A stretch of DNA of 64,000 nt, taken from assembly GCA_035546535.1 (NCBI GenBank), contig DASZWQ010000050.1:62001-126000 (forward strand), given 5' to 3'. This DNA is from Pirellulales bacterium (lineage in GTDB: Bacteria > Planctomycetota > Planctomycetia > Pirellulales > JACPPG01). Of the stretch, positions 41,419 to 48,900 are shown in pieces (within the stretch, counting starts at the first letter, position 1; each line of letters starts with the position of its first letter). The notes under the pieces are model-generated. The model was not told where the DNA came from. It did not search any database and was given only the letters and a program-made list of their open reading frames with translations. The position numbers were made by a program, and so were the translations under genes.

Positions 41419-42282
41419 ATGTTTGACCTCACGCCCAAGCATAAGTATCTGGTTGGCATCGACTCGGACGGCTGTGCCTTCGACACGATGGAGCTGAAGC
41501 ATAAAGAATGCTTCATCCCGAACATCATCAACAGCTACGAGCTGCAGGGCGTGAGCAAGTACGCCCGCGAGGCAGCCGAGTTCGTCAACCTGTATTCGAA
41601 GAGCCGGGGGATCAATCGCTTTCCGGCGCTCATTGAAACGCTCGAATGGCTGCAAAAGCGGCCCGAGGTGACGGCGCGCGGCATCAAGATTCGTGTGCCC
41701 GACGGACTGGTCGCGTGGTTGAAAGTGGAAACGAAGCAGGCGAACCCAGCGTTATCCGCGGCGGTGGAAAAAAGCGGCGACGCGGACCTGCGGCAGGCCC
41801 TTGCCTGGTCGAAAGCCGTGAACGAGACGATCGCCAACGTGGTCCGCGGCGTCCCCCCCTTCCCTTTCGTGCGCGAATGCCTGGAAAAGCTGCAGGGCAA
41901 GGCGGACGTGCTCGTCGTGTCGGCCACGCCGAACGAGGCGCTTGTGCGTGAATGGGAGGAGCACGGCCTCGATAAGTACGTGGCGGCAATTTGCGGCCAG
42001 GAAATCGGCACCAAGAAAGAAACGCTAGCCAACGCCGCCAAGTATGCGGCGAACCATACGCTGATGATCGGCGACGCGCCGGGCGACCATAAGGCGGCCA
42101 TCGCGAACCATGCGCTGTTCTTCCCGATCAACCCGGGCGCCGAGGAAGCAAGCTGGCGACGCCTGTACGAAGAAGGCATCGATCGCTTCTTCGCCGGCAC
42201 CTTCGCCGGCGACTATCAGCAAAAGCTGCTCGACGAGTTCGACAAATGCCTGCCGGAACACCCGCCCTGGCAAAAGCGCTAG
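41419..42282 (+). CDS. HAD-superfamily hydrolase
   Basis: The 287-residue protein starts at ATG 41419. HAD motif I is VGIDSDGCAFDTME (nucleophile Asp and general acid Asp). Motif II is VLVVSATP, and motif IV is MIGDAPGDHKAA, with a Lys-containing loop GTKKET before it. A helical cap of about 110 residues lies between motifs I and II (EFVNLYSKSRGINRFPALIETLEWL). The large cap and the cluster with phosphofructokinase (71 bases upstream) and 6-phosphogluconate dehydrogenase (75 bases downstream) suggest a sugar-phosphate phosphatase. The substrate is not identifiable. The spacer before it carries a degenerate ACGGATTTAACCACAG element (41393-41408). Confidence 0.85.
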   Translation: MFDLTPKHKYLVGIDSDGCAFDTMELKHKECFIPNIINSYELQGVSKYAREAAEFVNLYSKSRGINRFPALIETLEWLQKRPEVTARGIKIRVPDGLVAWLKVETKQANPALSAAVEKSGDADLRQALAWSKAVNETIANVVRGVPPFPFVRECLEKLQGKADVLVVSATPNEALVREWEEHGLDKYVAAICGQEIGTKKETLANAAKYAANHTLMIGDAPGDHKAAIANHALFFPINPGAEEASWRRLYEEGIDRFFAGTFAGDYQQKLLDEFDKCLPEHPPWQKR

Positions 42283-42313
42283 GAACGGATCACCGAATAT
42301 CGCAGCGCTACGC

Positions 42314-42355
42314 GTCAACTGACTACTGTCTACCGACTACTGACTACTGCTACTA
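42314..42355 (+). repeat. Heptanucleotide tandem repeat (6 units) abutting the gnd start
   Basis: Six 7-base units run without interruption: GTCAACT, GACTACT, GTCTACC, GACTACT, GACTACT, GCTACTA. The array ends two bases before the ATG at 42358 and occupies the place of the ribosome-binding site, so no Shine-Dalgarno is present. Copy-number change could affect translation of gnd. Confidence 0.65.
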
Positions 42356-42357
42356 CC

Positions 42358-43800
42358 ATGAAAGAAACTTGCGACATCGGCCTGATGGGCCTGGCCGTGA
42401 TGGGCGAGAACCTGGCCCTGAACATCGAAAGCCGGGGCTTCAAGATCGCCGTCTTCAACCGCACGACCAAGGTGGTCGACGAGTTCGTGGCCGGCCGCGG
42501 CGCCGGCAAGCAGGTCGTGGGCGTCCATACGATCGAGGACCTCGTCGCCAGCCTGAAGCGGCCACGCAAGGTCATGATGATGATCAAGGCTGGTCCGGCG
42601 CTGGACGAGGTGATCGACCACCTGATTCCGCTCCTGGCGCCCGGCGACGTGATCATCGACGGCGGCAACACGCACTATGCCGACACCGAGCGGCGCACGC
42701 GCTACGTCGAATCGAAAGGCTTGCTGTACATCGGCACGGGCGTCTCGGGAGGCGAAGAAGGCGCGCTCAAAGGACCGAGCATGATGCCCGGCGGCAGTCA
42801 GGCGGCCTGGCCGCTGGTGAAGCCGATCTTCCAGGCGATCGCCGCCAAGGTCGGCCCCAAGAACGATATTCCGTGCTGCGAATGGGTGGGCCCGCGCGGC
42901 GCCGGCCATTACGTAAAGATGGTGCACAACGGCATCGAGTACGGCGACATGCAGTTGATCTGCGAAGCGTACGCGCTCTTGAAGAACGTGCTCAATCTCT
43001 CGAACGACGAGTTGTACGACGTCTTCGCCGAATGGAATCGGGGCGAGTTGGACAGCTATCTGATCGAAATCACGCGCGACATCTTCAGCGTCAAAGACGA
43101 TCAGACCGGCAACAGCCTGGTCGATATGGTCCTCGATACCGCGGGCGCCAAGGGGACCGGCAAGTGGATGAGCCAATTGGCGCTTGACCTGGGCGTGCCC
43201 AGTACACTGGTGACCGAGGCCGTGTACGCCCGCTCGCTGTCGGCCCTCAAAGAGCAGCGCGTGCATGCGAGCAAAGTGCTGCCCGGCCCGACGGCAAAGT
43301 ACAGCGGCGACCGCAAGAAGTTCGTCGAGCAGGTGCGGCAAGCACTCTACGCGGCCAAGATTTGCAGCTACGCCCAGGGCTTCGTGCAAATGCGCGCGGC
43401 CGCCAAGGAGCACGACTGGCCACTCGATTACGGCAACATCGCGATGTTATGGCGCGGCGGGTGCATCATTCGGGCCCGCTTCTTGGACCGCATCAAGGAA
43501 GCCTTCGACGCCGACAAGGCGCTCGAGAATCTGCTGCTCGCTCCGTATTTCACCAAGGTCGTTTCGAACTCGCAGGAAGCGTGGCGCCACGTGGCAGCCA
43601 CGGCGATCGAGTTGGGAGTGGCAGTGCCGGCCCTGACGACGGCGCTAACCTATTACGACGGCTACCGCAGCGAACGGCTGCCGGCCAACCTGTTGCAAGC
43701 GCAGCGCGACTACTTCGGCGCCCACACCTACAACCGAACCGATCGGCCTGGGACGTTCCACTCCGATTGGCTGGGCTTGCGCCGGCAGCCGCAGCAGTAG
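42358..43800 (+). CDS. gnd: 6-phosphogluconate dehydrogenase, decarboxylating
   Basis: This 480-residue enzyme of the oxidative pentose phosphate pathway converts 6-phosphogluconate to ribulose 5-phosphate and CO2. IGLMGLAVMGENLALNIESRG is the NADP-binding Rossmann loop. FNRTTKVVDEF, VMMMIKAGPALDEVID and GGNTHYADTERR follow the family pattern. GVSGGEEGALKGPSMMPGG is the substrate loop, and GAGHYVKMVHNGIEYGDMQ contains the catalytic Lys and Asn. The C-terminal helical domain and the G-T-F-H-S-D-W tail are complete. The length is that of the long (dimeric, E. coli-like) form. It lies 75 bases after the HAD gene, with a heptamer repeat directly in front of its start. Confidence 0.95.
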   Translation: MKETCDIGLMGLAVMGENLALNIESRGFKIAVFNRTTKVVDEFVAGRGAGKQVVGVHTIEDLVASLKRPRKVMMMIKAGPALDEVIDHLIPLLAPGDVIIDGGNTHYADTERRTRYVESKGLLYIGTGVSGGEEGALKGPSMMPGGSQAAWPLVKPIFQAIAAKVGPKNDIPCCEWVGPRGAGHYVKMVHNGIEYGDMQLICEAYALLKNVLNLSNDELYDVFAEWNRGELDSYLIEITRDIFSVKDDQTGNSLVDMVLDTAGAKGTGKWMSQLALDLGVPSTLVTEAVYARSLSALKEQRVHASKVLPGPTAKYSGDRKKFVEQVRQALYAAKICSYAQGFVQMRAAAKEHDWPLDYGNIAMLWRGGCIIRARFLDRIKEAFDADKALENLLLAPYFTKVVSNSQEAWRHVAATAIELGVAVPALTTALTYYDGYRSERLPANLLQAQRDYFGAHTYNRTDRPGTFHSDWLGLRRQPQQ

Positions 43801-43853
43801 TCGCGCGGACTGATAACGTACTCTTCGATTCTTGCGACGCGGCGGCGATTGCC

Positions 43854-44639
43854 ATGGCCAACGAATATCTCGACCAGTTGTTTGGACTTGCCGGGCAGGT
43901 GGCCGTCGTCACCGGCGGGACCGGCGTCCTGGGGGGCGCGCTCGCCGAAGGGCTGGCCCGGGCGGGCGCCGCGGTCGTCGTCGCCGGGCGAAATGCCGAG
44001 CGCGGGCAAGAGCGCGTGCGGTCCATCCAGGCCGCCGGCGGCACGGCGTCGTTCGTGCCGGTCGAAGTCAGTGAGCGGCTATCGGTCGAGTCACTGCTGG
44101 CCGCCGTGCTCGCACGGCATGGACGCGTCGACATGCTGATCAACGGCGCCGGAGTCAACGCGGCGAGTGCGTACCTTGACGTCGCAGACGAGGATTGGAA
44201 CCGCGTCTTGGCGAGCAACCTCACGGCCGTACACCGGGGGTGCCAAATCTTTGGCCGACAGATGATCGAGTCAGGCACAGGGGGCGCGATCCTCAACATT
44301 GCCAGTGTGACGGCCGACAAGCCGCTGTCGCGCGTTTTCGCGTACTCGGCCACGAAGGCGGCCGTCGTCAACCTGACACGCAATGTGGCGCGCGAATTCG
44401 CACCGCACAACGTGCGAGTGAACGCCTTGTGCCCTGGCTTCTTCCCCGCCGAGCAGAATCGCAAGATCCTCGATGCCGAACGAACGGCAAACATCATGCA
44501 GCAGACGCCGATGGCCCGTTTTGGTAAGCCGGAAGAGTTAGTCGGCGCGACTCTGCTCTTACTGTCGCGCCAAGCCGGCAGCTTCATCACCGGCGCGACG
44601 TACTACGTCGACGGCGGCTTCACGGGGATGCGGCTGTAG
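43854..44639 (+). CDS. Short-chain dehydrogenase/reductase
   Basis: From ATG 43854 the product has 261 residues; the open frame upstream overlaps gnd and is rejected. The cofactor motif is VVTGGTGVLGGALAE near residue 20, NGAG is at about 90, and the catalytic triad lies in NIASVTADKPLSRVFAYSATKAA, with Tyr164 and Lys168. NVRVNALCPGFFPAEQN and ITGATYYVDGGF complete the classical SDR pattern. The N-terminal FGLAGQVAVVTGGTG and the F-F-P-A-E-Q-N segment resemble sugar-acid oxidoreductases (D-mannonate or gluconate 5-dehydrogenase type). This fits its place 53 bases behind 6-phosphogluconate dehydrogenase. The exact substrate is uncertain. Confidence 0.88.
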   Translation: MANEYLDQLFGLAGQVAVVTGGTGVLGGALAEGLARAGAAVVVAGRNAERGQERVRSIQAAGGTASFVPVEVSERLSVESLLAAVLARHGRVDMLINGAGVNAASAYLDVADEDWNRVLASNLTAVHRGCQIFGRQMIESGTGGAILNIASVTADKPLSRVFAYSATKAAVVNLTRNVAREFAPHNVRVNALCPGFFPAEQNRKILDAERTANIMQQTPMARFGKPEELVGATLLLLSRQAGSFITGATYYVDGGFTGMRL

Positions 44640-44670
44640 CCGCCCTCGTCCATCCGCTTGAGCGGCAATG

Positions 44671-44717
44671 GAAAAACAAAAGCGACCGCTCGACGGTCGG
44701 CTTCTCGCACCGGTCGC
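44671..44717 (-). terminator. Factor-independent terminator downstream of the HU-family gene
   Basis: On the minus strand GCGACCG (44717-44711) and CGGTCGC (44688-44682) close a stem-loop whose 22-base interior contains a further GACCG/CGGTC-like pair. It is followed by TTTTGTTTTT (44681 down to 44671). It is about 130 bases beyond the HU stop. Confidence 0.55.
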
Positions 44718-44780
44718 CCATTTGGGCGAAGTACCGCGAAAAAGCCTACTGCCGAGCGGCCGCGTCGTGTGGGCCGCCTG

Positions 44781-44802
44781 AGGACCGCGCGGGCGCGGTC
44801 CT
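44781..44802 (-). other. Hairpin in the 3' region of the HU-family transcript
   Basis: AGGACCGCG and CGCGGTCCT form a perfect 9-bp stem with the 4-base loop CGGG, about 40 bases past the stop. A smaller 6-bp hairpin (AGGGAT/ATCCCT, 44821-44836) lies between. Neither is followed by a T-run, so they look like 3' stabilising structures, not terminators. Confidence 0.5.
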
Positions 44803-44843
44803 TAGTGGATTCTGACTACAAGGGATTTTGATCCCTCGAGAAG

Positions 44844-45176
44844 TTAGACCATGTCCTTCAGGTTCTTCAGAGCGCGGATGGCGACCTTGTTGTAGGCCGG
44901 ACGCGCCTTGACGTCCATCAACTCTCCCGGCTTGAAGGGGTTGGGCACACCCTTCTTCGCAGGACGAGCGGGAACCTTCTTCTTCGTGATCTTGACCAGG
45001 CCAGGAATGCCGAAGACACCCGGACCACGATTGCTGAGCGCCTTGCGCACTTCGCCGGCGAGGGCTTCCAGAACAGCCGAGACGTCCTTGCGGCTCACGT
45101 CGGTCGCGGACGAAATGTTGTTCAGGATCTCGCTCTTGCTCGGTGCTTTCTTGGCAGCGGTTGCGGCTTTCGCCAT
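44844..45176 (-). CDS. HU/IHF-family DNA-binding protein
   Basis: The 110-residue basic protein bends and compacts DNA. It starts with a lysine/alanine-rich extension of about 12 residues (MAKAATAAKKAP), then the HU core: SKSEILNNISSATDVSRKDVSAVLEALAGEV (dimer helices), GVFGIPGLVKITKKKVPARPAKKGVPNP (the saddle strands and the DNA-intercalating arm with its conserved R-P-A-x-K-G-x-x-P-P/F) and the closing strand KARPAYNKVAIRALKNL. HU chains are usually about 90-95 residues, so this one has a longer basic N terminus. AAGGAGGTT lies 12 bases upstream of ATG 45174-45176. A strong palindromic control region precedes it. Confidence 0.92.
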   Translation of the reverse strand: MAKAATAAKKAPSKSEILNNISSATDVSRKDVSAVLEALAGEVRKALSNRGPGVFGIPGLVKITKKKVPARPAKKGVPNPFKPGELMDVKARPAYNKVAIRALKNLKDMV

Positions 45177-45219
45177 GACTGGGTGAACCTCCTTGCAAAT
45201 GGGTAGGTAATGGGCTTTT

Positions 45220-45238
45220 GACCGCCGCGGCGGCGGTC
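45220..45238 (-). promoter_or_regulatory. GC hairpin at the 5' end of the HU-family mRNA
   Basis: GACCGCCGC-G-GCGGCGGTC is a perfect 19-base inverted repeat. It begins directly at the predicted transcription start (about 45239) and lies upstream of the Shine-Dalgarno. A stem at the extreme 5' end is a known way to protect mRNA from decay; alternatively it is an operator. Confidence 0.5.
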
Positions 45239-45245
45239 GTGACTG

Positions 45246-45274
45246 ATTAAAAATAGACTAAAACAAAAAAGCAA
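45246..45274 (-). promoter_or_regulatory. Promoter of the HU-family gene
   Basis: On the minus strand TTGCTT (45274-45269) and TTTAAT (45251-45246) are 17 bases apart, within an AT-rich tract. The predicted start is near 45239, about 60 bases before the ATG. Confidence 0.55.
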
Positions 45275-45277
45275 CCC

Positions 45278-45324
45278 AAAAAACCCGGGTTTTTTTCAAG
45301 AAAGTGGCAAATTTCCCGGGAAAT
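45278..45324. promoter_or_regulatory. Two CCCGGG-centred palindromes (putative operator) upstream of the HU promoter
   Basis: AAAAAACCCGGGTTTTTT (45278-45295) and ATTTCCCGGGAAAT (45311-45324) are both perfect palindromes with the same core and A/T flanks. Their centres are 31 bases apart, about three helical turns. The first ends four bases from the -35 hexamer, a position suited to an activator or co-operative repressor. Confidence 0.5.
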
Positions 45325-45682
45325 AAGCCATTTCAGCGTGCAAAATCGGCGTGAACCAGCGCACGCACGCGCCGCAAAAGGCGCACAACACGCACGACCG
45401 TCCGCGCGAGTGGTGATGATTTGTGCCGAGCGCGGGTGGGGTTGAGAAAGGCAAATTCGCTCTCCTGTCCCCCTCCTCACCCACACGCGCCGGTCGGCAA
45501 GCTTGGCTGGCGGCCGCGTAGGCAGGAGCGATCCTCCTGCGGCGATACGGTTGTGGAGCGCAGGTGTCTGGTTCATGCCCGCCGCGTAGGCGTACGCGAC
45601 GTCGCTCGAAGGAAACGGGCCGAACATGTCGGTCGCACCGGTCGTAAGCGCTTCGGAGCGCGCTGGCCGGGGGTCGAGAAAC
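45325..45682. other. Intergenic region with no gene
   Basis: About 360 bases lie between the HU control region and the promoter of the following operon. ORFs on either strand are low-quality shadows rich in Arg, Pro and Cys. No RNA or repeat is recognised. Confidence 0.45.
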
Positions 45683-45711
45683 TTGCTGGACCAGTGCTCT
45701 TCATGTAAGAT
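45683..45711 (+). promoter_or_regulatory. Promoter of the PQQ-MoxR-VWA operon
   Basis: TTGCTG (45683-45688) and TAAGAT (45706-45711) are 17 bases apart. The transcript would start near 45718, giving a leader of about 270 bases before ATG 45988. The leader contains a CCGCGC/GCGCGG stem-loop (about 45779-45803) with a TTTTT in its loop. Confidence 0.6.
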
Positions 45712-45987
45712 ATTGCTAAGGCTTGTCTTACGACGTGCCGGTAGCGGCGCCAGCTTACCTGCAGGGCTTCTGGACCCGGCGCCGCGCTCGGTTTTTCTCC
45801 GCGCGGAGCGAGAACTCGAGTGCCGTGAAACCTATCTAACCCTTACGGAGTCGGGGAGCGGTAGTTGGCGGAACATTGAGCACGCCCAGCTAGGCACACA
45901 TCGGCGTGGTTCGGCGAACGCGTTCGTCGACCACGACACAGCTTGACCAGCAAGAACGGGCCTTGATCGGCAGGAAAGGGAAGGCGC

Positions 45988-48900
45988 ATGGATCATGGTG
46001 GATACAGGGGCTGGCGAGCTCTTTGCGTCCTGGCCCTCTTCGTAGCGCTACTGGACGGCGGCGGGTATTTGCTGGCCGAGGAACCGGCGGCTGCGGACCC
46101 TTTCGGTACCGAGAAGCCCGCAGAGAAGCCTGCTCAGGCGGACAAAGCCAAGCGGGAGCCGGCCCCTGCCAAGACTCCGCCGCAGGCCGAACCTCCCAAG
46201 GTCCGTCCGCTGCCGGGCCAGCTTCAGATGCGCGGCGGCGCCGTGCCGCTGATCCGCGGTCGCATCGCCATCGGCCGGCCTGACGCAGTAGACGACGACC
46301 CGATCTTTTTTCCCGCCGATCGCGCCACCTTGCAACGACTGTCCAAAGCCGAGGAGCTGCTGAAGGAAAAGCGATTCGGCGAAGCCGTGCGACTGCTGGG
46401 CGACATCCTCGAAGCGCCGGAAGACTTCTTCTTTCAGCCGAAGCGCGACGAGCCGATCCACCGCAGCCTGAAGGCCGAGGCGCAGCGCTTGATCGGCGAA
46501 CTACCGGCCGAGGGGCGCGAAGCGTACGAATTGCTGTTTGGCGAGATGGCACGCCGGAGTCTCGACGGTGCGGTTGCCAGCGGCGACACCTCGGCGCTAA
46601 CCGAAGTGTCGCGCCGCTTTTTCCACACGAGTGCCGGCTACGAAGCGACCTACCTGCTCGCCGCTCAGCAGATCGATCACGGTCAGCCGCTGGCCGCGGC
46701 GCTGTCGTTGAAAAGATTGCAAGGCACGCCGGCCGGTGCGAAGTTCGAGCCGGCGTTGTCCGTCAAGCTGGCGGCTTGCTGGTTGCAGGCTGGCATGAGC
46801 GACAACGCGCGCGAAACGCTCTCCCAGCTCCTCCAGCAGGATCGGGCGCAGCGAGTGATTCTCGCCGGCAAGGAAGTGCCGCTGTTCCATCGCGATGACG
46901 AAGCCTTGAGCTGGTTGGCACAGGTGGCCCACGTCGAATCCACGACGCCGGTCGACGGCAGCGACCAATGGCCGATGTACCGAGGTAGCGCCAGCCGCAA
47001 CACGATTTCCAGCGGCAGCAGCCCGTTGCTGAGCCGCCGCTGGGCGATTCCGACTTCCGACACGTTCGGCCCACCGGTCGAGGAGATGGTCCGGCAACTG
47101 CGCGAAACGTCGCAGGATCAGGGGAGCCTGCTCTTGTGCAGCTTGCACCCGCTGGCCGTGAAGGACCTGGTACTCATGCGCACGGTCGGCGGATTGTTGG
47201 CGGTCAATTTCACGACGGGAAAACGCGTCTGGCCGGGCCCGGTCGACGAATCGATACGCCACTTGCTCGATCCGGGCGCCCCTTCGCACTCGATCAATCA
47301 GCCGATGCGCGTCGGCGCCGCGCGGCAGGTGCCGAATCCGGCGCTGGCGAATGGTCCGCGCTGGCTCAGCCATCGGCTGTATGAGGACACGACGTACGGC
47401 ACGATGAGCAGCGACGGTCTGCGCGTCTTTTGCATTGAGGACCTCGACTCCGGCCTGGGCGTGACCGACCAATGGCAGGTTGTGAACCCCAACGGCCGCC
47501 GCGTAACGCAAACCGTCGGTGCGCGATCGTTCAATCGCCTGGCGGCCTACGACATTGCCACCGAGGGAAAATTGAAATGGGAAGCGGGCGGCCCGCTCGG
47601 CGAGCCACAGTCGGAGCTGGCCGGCGCGTTCTTTCTAGGACCACCGCTTCCGCTGGCCGACAAGGTCTACGCACTCTCGGAGCTCAAGGGTGAAATTCGC
47701 CTCGTGGCGCTCGATGCGGCGACCGGCAAGGTCGAGTGGACGCAGCAACTGGCCGTGCTGGAAACCATTCTGGGCGCCGAGCAGGTGCGCCGCTCGGCCG
47801 GTTTGTGCCCGTCGTATTCCGACGGTGTCCTGGTCTGTCCGACGGCCGCCGGAGCCGTCGTAGCGCTCGACCTCACCACGCGCTCGCTCTTGTGGGGTTA
47901 CCAATACGCGCGCAATGACGGCAACGCGCCGGAAGCAGTGCGCTTGGGCATGATCCGCAATCCGGCGCTGGCCGCCAACAACGTCGGCAACGGACAGCGC
48001 TGGACCGACGCCAGCGTCACGATTGCCGCCGGACACGTGCTGCTCACGCCGCCGGAATCGAATCAGCTCCACTGCCTGAACCTGCTTGATGGCAAGCTGC
48101 TGTGGCAAAAGCCGCGCGACGACGGGCTTTACGTCGGCTGCGTTCATGAAGACAAGGTTCTCGTGATCGGCCGGAATTCGCTCCGAGCATTGGCTCTGCG
48201 CGACGGTTCGTCGTGCTGGAACGAAGCCTCGTTGCCGCTGCCGGTGGGCAGCATTCCGACGGGCCGCGGCTTTTTTAACGGTAAGCGCTATCACCTGCCG
48301 CTCAGCACCGCCGAGGTAGCGGCCATCGACGTCACGACCGGGCAGATCGTGGCCCGCTCGAAGTCGCGGACCGGCACCGTCCCCGGCAATTTGATTTGCC
48401 ATCGGGGGGCGGTGATCTCGCAAAGCGTCGACGTGATCGAGCGATTCGACCAGCGCGACGATCTTTGGCAGCAGATCGGCGCCGCGATCGAAGCCGATCC
48501 CAAGGATGCCGCGGCGCTAGCGCGGCGCGGCGAATTGCTCTTGGACGAAGGGAACTTCCGCAAAGCCACCGAAGACCTGCGGACGTCGTTCGATATCGCG
48601 CCGGACGCCCGCACCCGCGACCTGCTGGTCGATGCGCTGCTCGAGGGTTTGCGGGCCGACTTCCCCGCCTACCGTGACCAGTTGGCTGACATCGAAAAAC
48701 TCATCGATCAGTCGGCGCAGCGGGGCGAGTTTCTGCGGTTGGTGGCCGTCGGCTGGCAAAAGGCAGGCAACGTGCCGGCAGCGTTTGACGCCTACATGAA
48801 CATCGCCAGTTTGGGAGCAAATGCCAACGATCTGGAACGAGTGGACCACGTGCTGTCGGTCCGTCGCGATCGCTGGGTGCAGGCGCGGCTGAAGGAATTG

